Source: Nocardioidaceae bacterium (GTDB taxonomy: Bacteria; Actinomycetota; Actinomycetes; Propionibacteriales; Nocardioidaceae). Taken from it: a stretch of DNA of 64,000 nucleotides. Location: assembly GCA_030447865.1 (NCBI GenBank), contig JAUJOD010000001.1, positions 792,909 through 856,908 of the forward strand, written 5' to 3'. The translations under genes and the position numbers were made by a program. The notes below the pieces were generated by a model. It saw only the letters and a program-made list of their open reading frames with translations. It made no database searches and had not been told where the DNA came from. Of this stretch, positions 25,631 to 33,631 are shown piece after piece (position 1 is the stretch's first letter; every line of letters begins with the position of its first letter).

Positions 25631-26755
25631 ATGAGCAACCTGGTGACCAACGAGGCGATGCACGCAGACACGGAGGCCCACCCGCCCGTGCCTCCGCTGC
25701 TGCGCATGACGCAGGAGACCCCGACCCGGCTGTGGAACGACTCAGCAGCGCCTGGGGAGCTCTGCGCCGCGATCGGCTGGGGGGCGGTGGGGGCGACCTG
25801 CAATCCGGTCATCGCATTGTCCGCGCTGCAAAGCGATCTGCCGCGGTGGCAGCGGCGGATCCGTGGATACGCCGACGAACACCAGACCGCGTCGGAGTCG
25901 GAGATCGGATGGGCGATGATCGAGGAGCTCTCGGTCGACGCGGCGGGACTGCTCGCTGACGCTTTCGCCGAGCACGCCGGCCGCAACGGCCGCCTGTCGG
26001 TGCAGACCGATCCGCGGCTCTACCGTGACGCCGAGGCGCTGGTCGACCAGGCGGTGCATTTCGATGCTCTCGCGCCCAACATCATCGTGAAGATCCCTGC
26101 CACGGAGGTCGGCATCCGGGCAACAGAAGAGGCCACCTACCGCGGGGTGAGCATCAATGCGACGGTGTCCTTCACCGTGCCTCAGGCGGTCGCCGTCGCC
26201 GAGGCGATCGAGCGGGGGCTGGAGCGACGGGAGCTCGAGGGCCTTGACGTCGCCGGGATGGGGCCGGTCTGCACGATCATGGTCGGCCGGCTCGACGACT
26301 GGCTGAAGACGGTCGCAACGCGGGACGGAGTCACCGTGGACCCGGGGATCCTCGAATGGGCCGGTGTCGCCGTGTTCAAGCATGCCTACCGAATCTTCCG
26401 CGACCGCGGTTTCCGCACCCGCCTGCTGTCGGCGGCGTTCCGGAACCACATGCACTGGAGCCAGCTGGTCGGCGGCGACGTCGTCATCTCCCCGCCGTTC
26501 GAGTGGCAGGAACGGCTCAACGCCAGCGGCATCGAGCCGCTACCGCGGATCGATGAGCCAGTGCCCGACGCGGTCTTGGGCGGTCTACACGAGAGCTTCC
26601 TTGAGTTCCGGCGAGCCTACGAATCCGACGGGATGACGCTCGACGAGTTCGAGGGCTTTGGGGCCACGCGGCGCACGCTTCGGCAGTTTCTCGGCGCCTG
26701 CGCCGATCTCGACAGCGTCGTCCGCGACGTGCTGCTGCCCGATCCGGCGAAGTGA
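25631..26755 (+). CDS. Transaldolase-like protein
   Basis: A 374-residue protein with the transaldolase barrel pattern. Seen: RLWNDSA (Asp37), GATCNPVIAL (normally T-NPS/T), SVQTDPRLY, NIIVKIPATEVG with the Schiff-base Lys at about residue 144, and SINATVSFTVPQAV. It is longer than TalB (about 317) and divergent around the NPS loop, so it may act on a sugar-like or aldol intermediate rather than in the pentose phosphate pathway. AAGGGAGCAC precedes the ATG. It lies between the regulators and a convergent catabolic operon. Confidence 0.8.
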   Translation: MSNLVTNEAMHADTEAHPPVPPLLRMTQETPTRLWNDSAAPGELCAAIGWGAVGATCNPVIALSALQSDLPRWQRRIRGYADEHQTASESEIGWAMIEELSVDAAGLLADAFAEHAGRNGRLSVQTDPRLYRDAEALVDQAVHFDALAPNIIVKIPATEVGIRATEEATYRGVSINATVSFTVPQAVAVAEAIERGLERRELEGLDVAGMGPVCTIMVGRLDDWLKTVATRDGVTVDPGILEWAGVAVFKHAYRIFRDRGFRTRLLSAAFRNHMHWSQLVGGDVVISPPFEWQERLNASGIEPLPRIDEPVPDAVLGGLHESFLEFRRAYESDGMTLDEFEGFGATRRTLRQFLGACADLDSVVRDVLLPDPAK

Positions 26756-26812
26756 GCTCGGGGTGTAGCCCCCGCGTTCGACGGGCGGCGGCCATGCACC
26801 GAGCCGGCGTCG

Positions 26813-27934
26813 TCACGCCACCTCGCTGTTCATGAGGAGGACCGGCTTGACGACGTCCCCGCTGATGCAGTCGGCGGCAGCTTGGTTGATCTCGTCCAGC
26901 CGGTAATGCGTGAGCAGTCGGTCAAACGGGAGCAGACCGCGCTGGTGTAGCGCGAGCAGGCGGGGGATCATCTGGCTCGGGGTGCTGTCGCCCTGCAGTA
27001 CACCGCGGACGGTCAGCCCCTTCATCATGGCCTCGAGCATCAAGATGCCGCCTGGAACGCCGGGCGGTGCGGTGCCGACGTACGCGCAGGTGCCGAGCGA
27101 GTCCAGCGACCGCACTGCTTGGGTGAAAACTTCTGGGACGCCGGTGGTCTCGAGGGCGAACTCGACCCCTCGGCCGCCGGTTGCGTCCCTGATCGCCTCG
27201 ACCGGGTTGTCCTGCGTGGGGGAGACCAGATGGGTGGCGCCGAACTCCGCCGCCAGTTCGAGCCGGGAGGCGCGGCGGTTGACGGCGACGATCGTTGTCG
27301 CGCCGCACAGCCGGGCCGCCATGACCGCGCAGAGTCCCACGGACCCGGTCCCGAATACGGCCACCGACGAGCCGGGGCTCACGCGGAGGACGTCGAGGAC
27401 GGCGCCCGCACCGGTCTGCACGCCGCAGGCCAGCGGCCCGGCGACACGTAGATCGACATCGTCCGGGACCTTCACCACGCTGCGGGCGTTGGCGACGCAG
27501 ACGGTTCCGAACGACGACTGGCCGAAAAAGTGATCCCCGACCGGACGGCCGAGCATATCGGTCGTGGCGACCGAACCGTCGGCACGGCAGCAGCCAAATT
27601 TCAGCTCCGCGATGGAGTCGCAGTACGCCGAGCGACCGGTGAGGCAGCGGCGGCACTGGCCGCAAGACGGGAAGCTGAGCACCACCTTGTCGCCGATCGT
27701 GACGCTGCGGACCGCGCTCCCCGTCTTCCGCACTATGCCTGCGCCCTCGTGCCCGAGGACCGCTGGGAGGGAGTCCGGCCGAGAGTCGCGCACCAGCAGG
27801 TCGGTGTGGCACATGCCAGCGGCCACGACCTCCACGAGCACCTCGTCCGGCCGCGGCCCGGAGAGCTCGACTTTCTCTAGATGGAAGAGGCCGCCCGGCT
27901 CGCGGACGACGGCGCAGGTGGCTGCGTGGTTCAC
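26813..27934 (-). CDS. Zinc alcohol dehydrogenase, aryl-alcohol dehydrogenase-like
   Basis: A 373-residue MDR enzyme: GMCHTDLLVRD with catalytic-zinc Cys, LGHEGAGIV, the structural-zinc cluster CGQCRRCLTGRSAYC (about 96-110), and AVFGTGSVGLCAVMAA for NAD(P). The extended loop after the zinc lobe and FFGQSSFGTVCVANARSVVK are typical of benzyl-alcohol (XylB-type) dehydrogenases. It is last in the operon with the SDR (10-bp gap) and the MBL-fold protein. The substrate is probably aromatic or bulky, by family. Confidence 0.87.
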   Translation of the reverse strand: MNHAATCAVVREPGGLFHLEKVELSGPRPDEVLVEVVAAGMCHTDLLVRDSRPDSLPAVLGHEGAGIVRKTGSAVRSVTIGDKVVLSFPSCGQCRRCLTGRSAYCDSIAELKFGCCRADGSVATTDMLGRPVGDHFFGQSSFGTVCVANARSVVKVPDDVDLRVAGPLACGVQTGAGAVLDVLRVSPGSSVAVFGTGSVGLCAVMAARLCGATTIVAVNRRASRLELAAEFGATHLVSPTQDNPVEAIRDATGGRGVEFALETTGVPEVFTQAVRSLDSLGTCAYVGTAPPGVPGGILMLEAMMKGLTVRGVLQGDSTPSQMIPRLLALHQRGLLPFDRLLTHYRLDEINQAAADCISGDVVKPVLLMNSEVA

Positions 27935-27944
27935 TGGGTGGTCC

Positions 27945-28745
27945 TCACTGGGTGGCCGTGAGGCCGCCGTCCAGCGTGAGGATCTGGCCGGTCACGAACG
28001 ACGAGACATCGGAGCAGAAGAACAGGAGAGCCCCCACGAGGTCGTCGGTCTCGGCGATCCGACGTAGCGGGATGCGGCTGACCAGGTTCTCGTAGAACCC
28101 GGGGGCGGCCAGCAACGTTGCCGCCTGCTCGGTGCGCACGAACGTCGGCGAGAGGGCGTTGACCCGGATACCGTGCTTGGCCCACTCGGTGGCGTGCTGC
28201 CGGGTGAGGGCATCCAAGGCACCCTTGGCCGCCACATAGGCGGAGTAGCCGGCGTCGATGCCGAGCTGGCCGCGCACTGAACTGATGTTGAGGATGGAAC
28301 CGCCCCGACCGCCGGCGATCATCTCGCGGGCGGCGGCCTGTGAGACCAGCAGCGCCGTCGTCAGGTTCAGGTCGAGGATCCGGTTCCACTCCGCCGGTGG
28401 GTACTCCTCGGCGGCGTGAAGCGCGGTTCCGGCGCCCCCGCCGATGCCGTTGACCAGGACGTCGACGCGGCCAAAGGTCTCGAGTATCTGCTGCACGGCG
28501 TCGTCGGCGGCGGTCTTTTGCGCCATGTCGCCGGCGATGGCGAGCGCTTGGCCGCCGACGTTCTCAACGGCCTTGCGTGCGTCGGCGAGCCGCTCCTCGG
28601 ACCGGCCGATGATGGCAACCTTGGCGCCGACGGCGGCCAACGCACAGCAGGTCCGGACGCCGACGCCGCCGGAGCCGCCCGCGACCACGGCGACGCGGTC
28701 GTCAAGCCTAAAGCGCTGCAGTTCGTTGGTGCTGGACAGTGTCAT
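27945..28745 (-). CDS. SDR-family oxidoreductase
   Basis: A 266-residue classical short-chain dehydrogenase. The cofactor loop reads VVAGGSGGVGVRT (TGxxxGxG with Ala for Thr), followed by LVNGIGGGAG in place of NNAG, NISSVRGQLG with the catalytic Ser, and YSAYVAAKGALDAL with the Tyr/Lys pair. The NGIGG variant is seen in FabG-like catabolic members. It lies mid-operon between the MBL-fold protein (39-bp gap) and the ADH. Confidence 0.87.
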   Translation of the reverse strand: MTLSSTNELQRFRLDDRVAVVAGGSGGVGVRTCCALAAVGAKVAIIGRSEERLADARKAVENVGGQALAIAGDMAQKTAADDAVQQILETFGRVDVLVNGIGGGAGTALHAAEEYPPAEWNRILDLNLTTALLVSQAAAREMIAGGRGGSILNISSVRGQLGIDAGYSAYVAAKGALDALTRQHATEWAKHGIRVNALSPTFVRTEQAATLLAAPGFYENLVSRIPLRRIAETDDLVGALLFFCSDVSSFVTGQILTLDGGLTATQ

Positions 28746-28784
28746 GACGATGAAAAGCCTCCGGTCGAAGTGAGCGGTGCCGGG

Positions 28785-29657
28785 TCAGCGGACAGGGGAC
28801 CGCTTGGCGTTGAACTTGTCCCACAACGACGCGGCGTTGAGCGTCTGGATGTGGTCCATCATGTAGCCCTGGCCGACGTCCACCGGACCGAACTTGTCGC
28901 GGAAGTCCACGCGGGCGACTGTCTCCTCGCGCGACCAGCCCTTGGCCACCGCCTCGGCGACGGCGCTGGTCCACTCCAGAAGCACCGCGCGTTGGGTGGC
29001 CAGATACGTCGGGGTGGTCACTGGCCCGTGGCCGGGGACCACGGTGTCGACGTCGAGGCTGCCGATCAGGTCGAGAGCGCCGAGCCACTGGTCGACGTCC
29101 GAGGTCATCAGCCATGTCTGACACCTGGAGAACACCGTGTCGCCGGTGAAGACGACCCCTTCGTCGGGGACGTAGACCGCGATTTGCCCGGGGGTGTGGC
29201 CGGGCGTGTGGATGAGGTGAAAGCTCTTCTCGCCGACCCTGATCTCCAGGTCACCGGTGAAGACGAGATCGCCGCGGTTGGGGTCCTCGTAGTAGGTGTC
29301 CCGGTCCGGCATGATCGCCGCGGCGTCAGGGTCGTCAGTGGGTATGGCCTCGAGGGCGTAAGCGAACGGGTCAAGATCGGGTGTCGGGACCATGAAGTTG
29401 TCGGCGACACCCTGATGGTGGGCGACGTCGCCAGCGCCCTTGAAGAAGTAGTTGCCGAATATGTGATCGACGTGGTGCTCGGTGTTGATCACGAACCGGA
29501 TCGGGCCCTCGGCCTCGGCCTGCTTGCGCATCTCAAGCGCCTTGGTGGGCAACTGCGGCGTGTCAATGACTACGACGCCGGCCGAGGTCACAACGTAACT
29601 GGGGTTGCAACCACGCATTTCGGTCGATGTGAAGACATGGGGTGTGACGCGCTGCAC
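28785..29657 (-). CDS. Metallo-beta-lactamase-fold hydrolase
   Basis: A 290-residue MBL-fold protein. Metal motifs: NTEHHVDHIFGN (the usual HxHxDH reads E-H-H-V-D-H, so the first ligand is Glu), LIHTPGHTPGQ, TGDTVF and VPGHGPV. A C-terminal helical region (about 225-290) follows. It is the first gene of the minus-strand MBL-SDR-ADH operon, with operator D 87 bp upstream. It probably hydrolyses a thioester, ester or lactone of the pathway. The Glu substitution may alter the metal site. Confidence 0.85.
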   Translation of the reverse strand: MQRVTPHVFTSTEMRGCNPSYVVTSAGVVVIDTPQLPTKALEMRKQAEAEGPIRFVINTEHHVDHIFGNYFFKGAGDVAHHQGVADNFMVPTPDLDPFAYALEAIPTDDPDAAAIMPDRDTYYEDPNRGDLVFTGDLEIRVGEKSFHLIHTPGHTPGQIAVYVPDEGVVFTGDTVFSRCQTWLMTSDVDQWLGALDLIGSLDVDTVVPGHGPVTTPTYLATQRAVLLEWTSAVAEAVAKGWSREETVARVDFRDKFGPVDVGQGYMMDHIQTLNAASLWDKFNAKRSPVR

Positions 29658-29742
29658 AGGACCTCCGTAGTAGAGAACTCGAGCGTGGGTTCATCGCGCC
29701 GAAGCAATCACGATCTCGCTGGCGTTCGGCTCAACACCCTAC

Positions 29743-29758
29743 AATCGATTCTCGATGC
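29743..29758. promoter_or_regulatory. Operator site D (AATCGATTCTCGATGC)
   Basis: A weaker member of the CGATTATCGAT family (one central A-to-C change), about 87-100 bp upstream of the MBL-fold gene start at 29657. Confidence 0.55.
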
Positions 29759-29964
29759 GTCTCTGTCAACACTGGGGGACACGGAACACCGCCGAGTGCA
29801 TGGGTGCGCGCTCCCGGAAAGCACCCGAAGCGGCGACGAGCTGCGGTGCGAATCCCCGGCAGGGCAGGTCGGCAGGTGGGACGAACGAGTGGCTGGGGGC
29901 AGGTAGGTCGCTGCGGCCCGGCTGTACTTGAGGGCCTTGACGCTCAATGTGGCGCAGGTTACAT

Positions 29965-29982
29965 TCATCGATAATCGAAACT
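29965..29982. promoter_or_regulatory. Operator site E (TCATCGATAATCGAAACT)
   Basis: Its reverse complement contains AGTTTCGATTATCGAT, identical over 16 bases to site B. It lies about 120 bp upstream of the first permease gene of the ABC importer. Confidence 0.75.
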
Positions 29983-30103
29983 CGACTGAATCCGCCCCAA
30001 GAGTTCGGAACGACTTGGAGATTGGTGGTCACATGGGAGCGACGCACTCGCCCAAGCGCAGCACCGCGAGTCTCCTCGCGTGCACCGCGCCGGGCTGGAC
30101 CGC

Positions 30104-31123
30104 ATGAGCGGCCGCGCAACAGATCAGGCCGTGGTCGAGCCGGATGCGCCAACCTCCGTGGAGAAGTCGCAGAAACGCAGCATTCGCCGCGCAGGCACGC
30201 CCATGGTCATTGCCGCCGTTATTCTCGCGGCGGTCTGGCTGACCGGCAACCTGTCCGCGATCGTTCCCTCCGTCGTCATCGGACTCACCGAGCATGCGCC
30301 GCTCGTGTTGGCCGCCACCGGTTTTGCGCTGCTGTACCGCCTGACCGGACTCATCAATGTGGCCTATGCGGAAACGATCACCCTGGGTGCCTACTTCGCC
30401 ATGCACCTCAACACGAACTACGGGCTCGGCTTTTATGTTGTCCTGATCCCTGCAGGAGTGTTGGCTGGGCTCCTGAGCGTGGCGACTTACCTGCTGATCT
30501 TCCGCCCCGCGAAGCTGCGCGGCGTCGGAACACTGGAGCTCATCATCATCTCGTTCGGGCTCTCGATCGCCCTGCGCTACGGCCTCCAATTCATCTTCGG
30601 CACGCCGGTGCGGTTCTTCGACGTGCCTCCGCCTGACAGCGTCAACATCTTCGGAGTCGGTGTTGCGTCGTTCCGCCTGGTCGCGCTGCTCAGCGTGGTG
30701 ATCCTTGCGGTTGGTCTCTACCTCTTCATCCAGCGATCGCGCTACGGCCTGATGGTCCGCGCGTTGGCGGGAGACGAAGCGCTCGCTCAGGTCAGCGGGA
30801 TCCGCCCATTCGCCGTGACGGTGCTGATCTGGTTCCTCGCTGGACTGGCGGGCGGCATGGCCGGCGCCTTCTACGGGGTCGGTTCCTCGGTCAGCCCGCT
30901 ATTGGGGGAGCGCGCCTTCCTCTTCATCCTTCTCGTCGTCCTTGTCGGAGGGATCTGGGGCATCAACGGCGTCATGGCCGTCGGGGTCGGCACCGGCATC
31001 GCCCTCGCCTTCATGACGCTCACCCTCGGCAAGGTCCTCTACGCAGAATTGGCACTCACGGCTGCCTTCCTGGTGGTCCTCAAGGTGCGCGGTCGCCGGC
31101 TCACTGAAAGCACGAAGGTCTGA
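30104..31123 (+). CDS. Branched-chain-type ABC transporter permease (LivH-like)
   Basis: A 339-residue inner-membrane permease with about eight helices and the LivH pattern: ALLYRLTGLINVAYAETITLGAYFA, LEPTGSQ-like cytoplasmic loop IQRSRYGLMVRALAGDEALAQVSGI, and WFLAGLAGGMAGAFYG. A 40-residue basic N-terminal extension precedes the first helix. The ATG at 30104 is chosen; an in-frame GTG at 30080 is possible and neither has a strong ribosome binding site. It is first in the five-gene importer operon. Confidence 0.88.
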   Translation: MSGRATDQAVVEPDAPTSVEKSQKRSIRRAGTPMVIAAVILAAVWLTGNLSAIVPSVVIGLTEHAPLVLAATGFALLYRLTGLINVAYAETITLGAYFAMHLNTNYGLGFYVVLIPAGVLAGLLSVATYLLIFRPAKLRGVGTLELIIISFGLSIALRYGLQFIFGTPVRFFDVPPPDSVNIFGVGVASFRLVALLSVVILAVGLYLFIQRSRYGLMVRALAGDEALAQVSGIRPFAVTVLIWFLAGLAGGMAGAFYGVGSSVSPLLGERAFLFILLVVLVGGIWGINGVMAVGVGTGIALAFMTLTLGKVLYAELALTAAFLVVLKVRGRRLTESTKV

Positions 31124-31127
31124 CGCC

Positions 31128-32069
31128 ATGGTTCTCGACACCTTCCTCATCACTGGCCTCTTTAACGTTGTCATGCTGATCGGGCTGGCGCTCTTGCTTC
31201 ACCTGCAGCTCGGTCTCACCCGAATCGCCAACTTCGGAGTTGTCGGTTTCTGGGGCGTCGGCCTCTACACCTTCGGTGTTCTCTACGTGCGGGTGGACTG
31301 GCCTTTTGAGGACCCGATCCAGTTCGTGGTCTGCGCAGTGCTGGCAACTGCGGCTGCCGGTCTGTGCGGCCTCCTGATCGGTTGGCTGATTGCGGATCTA
31401 GACGTCGACGGCGTACTGGTCGGCACCCTGGGATTCGCGACGGCCGTCGCGATCCTCGCAACGACGGAACAGGGACTGACCGGCGGCGCCCGCGGCATGG
31501 GGGGCCTGCGCTTTCCCTATGACTCTGGTGACGTTGCCGTCAACGAGCTGATCTGGCTTCTCGTGCTGGTCGCGCTGGTGGCCGGCATCCTTGCCTATGT
31601 CTGGCTCGTCCACAGAGCGCCCTATGGTCGACTGCTCATCGCCATCGGAAGCAACGAGCCCCTCGCCAGAAGTCTCGGCAAGCCCGTAACGCGCACCAAG
31701 CTCGGGCTGTTCACCATCACATCCGCATTGATGGGCCTTCTCGGCGTCATGTACGGCGTGATGGTGCGGTTCCTCGAGGTGTCCAGTCTCGGCATAGAAG
31801 TGACCTTGGCCACTGTCGTCGGCCTCGTGGTTGGGGGATCGGTGCGCGTCCTCGGAGCGGTTGTCGGAGTGTTGTTGACCGTCGGGTTCTTCGACATCGT
31901 CATCCAGTCCTACCTCCCCCTGCCAGCCGAGTGGTACACCCAGACCATCCCCCTGATGCGTGAGGTCCTGTTCGGCGTCGCACTGATCCTCGTCCTCGTC
32001 TTCCGGCCGCTGGGGCTCCTGGGCCACATGCGGCGCGACCGACTCATGAAGAGGATCCATGGTGGCTGA
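31128..32069 (+). CDS. Branched-chain-type ABC transporter permease (LivM-like)
   Basis: A 313-residue permease with about eight helices. Seen: ALLLHLQLGLTRIANFGVVGFWGVG, the cytoplasmic EAA-like loop RAPYGRLLIAIGSNEPLARSLGK, and LATVVGLVVGGSVRVLGAVVG. It lies 4 bp after the LivH-like gene, and its stop overlaps the first ATPase start by 11 bp. It pairs with the upstream permease to form the channel. Confidence 0.88.
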   Translation: MVLDTFLITGLFNVVMLIGLALLLHLQLGLTRIANFGVVGFWGVGLYTFGVLYVRVDWPFEDPIQFVVCAVLATAAAGLCGLLIGWLIADLDVDGVLVGTLGFATAVAILATTEQGLTGGARGMGGLRFPYDSGDVAVNELIWLLVLVALVAGILAYVWLVHRAPYGRLLIAIGSNEPLARSLGKPVTRTKLGLFTITSALMGLLGVMYGVMVRFLEVSSLGIEVTLATVVGLVVGGSVRVLGAVVGVLLTVGFFDIVIQSYLPLPAEWYTQTIPLMREVLFGVALILVLVFRPLGLLGHMRRDRLMKRIHGG

Positions 32070-32874
32070 ATCCGGCACGGCCGTCCGAGCCGATCTGCCA
32101 CATCGGACCATGCCCCGTGCCCGGCTAACCGTCACCGACGTTTCGAAGAGTTTCTCGGGCCGCACGGTGGTTGACGTCGACAGTCTCACCCTTGGCGACC
32201 ATCCCATCGAGGGGCTCATCGGTCCCAATGGCGCGGGCAAGACAACCCTCATGCGGCTGATCATGGGCTCTCTCAAGGTCGACTCCGGGAAGATCCGTCT
32301 CGAACGCGAAGGAAGGCGCGAGATCGAACTCTCCCGACTTCCGGCACACAAGATCGCGCAGAGCGGAGTCGTCAAGAGCAATCAGGTGATCACCGACTTC
32401 GAGGGTCTAACGATCCTCGACTCGCTGCTGCTCTCGGTCACTCCGGCGCGACGCGAGCATCCCCTCCACCTGGCAGGCGAACGAGCGACGTACGACGAGC
32501 ACCGCGCCGCCATCGAGCGCCAGCTTGATGACTTCGGTCTCGAAGATTCGCGCCGGGTGGCGCTCTCGGCGGGGGAGAAGAAGCTCGTTGACATCATCCG
32601 GTGTCTCCTGCTCAGACCCGCAGTCCTACTCCTTGACGAGCCGACGGCGGGACTGCCTGGAGAGGTGACCCGGAAGGTCATGGACGCTGTGGAGAAGCTG
32701 GCCGCTGACGGCACCACCGTGGTCATCATCGAGCACGACCTCGCCGTGATCTGGAGGCTCTGCGCCCAGGTGACCTTCATGGCGGAGGGCCGAGTACTGC
32801 TCCGGGGCGAACCGTCAGACATTCGCGAACACAAGACCGTCGTCGAGAGCTACTTGGGGCAGGGCCATGTCTGA
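32059..32874 (+). CDS. ABC transporter ATP-binding protein (LivG-like)
   Basis: A 271-residue ATPase. Seen: Walker A GPNGAGKTTL, signature LSAGEKKLVDI (LSGGQ variant), Walker B VLLLDEPTAGL and the switch His in IIEHDLAVIW. The start at 32059 has AGAGGATC upstream; an internal ATG at 32110 would remove 17 residues that are not part of the domain. It is coupled to LivM-like and LivF-like genes by short overlaps. Confidence 0.9.
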   Translation: MVAESGTAVRADLPHRTMPRARLTVTDVSKSFSGRTVVDVDSLTLGDHPIEGLIGPNGAGKTTLMRLIMGSLKVDSGKIRLEREGRREIELSRLPAHKIAQSGVVKSNQVITDFEGLTILDSLLLSVTPARREHPLHLAGERATYDEHRAAIERQLDDFGLEDSRRVALSAGEKKLVDIIRCLLLRPAVLLLDEPTAGLPGEVTRKVMDAVEKLAADGTTVVIIEHDLAVIWRLCAQVTFMAEGRVLLRGEPSDIREHKTVVESYLGQGHV

Positions 32875-33577
32875 GACGGCGAACGTGCTCGAGGTCAGCG
32901 GACTGAGGACCGGCTATGACGGGATCGCGGTCCTCGACGGGGTCGACTTCACGGTCGGCGAGGAGGTTTTTGCAATCCTCGGTGCCAACGGCGCCGGAAA
33001 GACGACCCTCCTGGCGACCCTGGCGCGGCTCAATCCCCTGATGGCTGGGACCGTGACATTCCGTGGCACAGACACCAGCGGACTGAGGGCCCACCAGAGC
33101 GCCGGTCTCGGCGTAGGGTACGTCCCGCAGGAGCGGGGCGTCTTCCCTGACCTCACCGTCATGGACAACCTGCGAGTTGGCGGCATGTTCGGTAATCGCT
33201 CGCTCCAAGAGCGAGTCGAAGAGGTCTTCACGTTCTTTCCGGACCTCAAGCGCAAGTTGAACCTTCGCGCTGGCACTCTCAGCGGTGGCGAGTCACGCAT
33301 GGTCGCCTGTGGCCGAGCCCTAATGCAGGAGACCACACTCCTTCTCCTCGACGAACCGACCGCTGGGTTGTCGCCTCTGTACGTCAGCACGTTCTTCGAG
33401 GCCATCCGCCGGATCCGCTTCGAACGTCAAGTAGCGATCGTCGTGGCGGAGCAGAACGCTACGCAGGCACTCGGGGTCGCCGACCGCGTGATGGTGCTCA
33501 GCCTCGGCCGTGCGTCAGCCGCGATGGCCGCATCCGAGCTCACCACTGAGCGCCTGAAGCATGCCTACCAGATCTGA
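32867..33577 (+). CDS. ABC transporter ATP-binding protein (LivF-like)
   Basis: A 236-residue ATPase. Seen: ILGANGAGKTTLLATLARL, GYVPQERGVFPDLTVMDNL, signature LSGGESRMV, Walker B LLLLDEPTAGLSP and IVVAEQNATQAL in place of the usual EQN-switch. It overlaps the LivG-like gene by 8 bp. Two different ATPases plus two permeases and a binding protein are the full set for the hydrophobic amino-acid/amide importer family, which also takes up aromatic acids and amides. Confidence 0.9.
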   Translation: MSETANVLEVSGLRTGYDGIAVLDGVDFTVGEEVFAILGANGAGKTTLLATLARLNPLMAGTVTFRGTDTSGLRAHQSAGLGVGYVPQERGVFPDLTVMDNLRVGGMFGNRSLQERVEEVFTFFPDLKRKLNLRAGTLSGGESRMVACGRALMQETTLLLLDEPTAGLSPLYVSTFFEAIRRIRFERQVAIVVAEQNATQALGVADRVMVLSLGRASAAMAASELTTERLKHAYQI

Positions 33578-33631
33578 CCCCGCCAGGTACTGGCACGAGA
33601 GAGGAACATCCACGATGAGAGGAACACCCCG

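Larger units (their letters stand above)
29658..30103. other. Divergent regulatory region between the MBL operon and the ABC importer
   Basis: 446 bp with no credible coding region on either strand. It holds operators D and E and must contain the two outward promoters. Confidence 0.6.

Noticed and set aside
28416-29906. Long open frame of 496 codons on the plus strand
   Set aside because: It is antisense to the SDR and MBL-fold genes, whose motifs are clear on the minus strand; the translation has no recognisable domain and typical GC-rich shadow composition.
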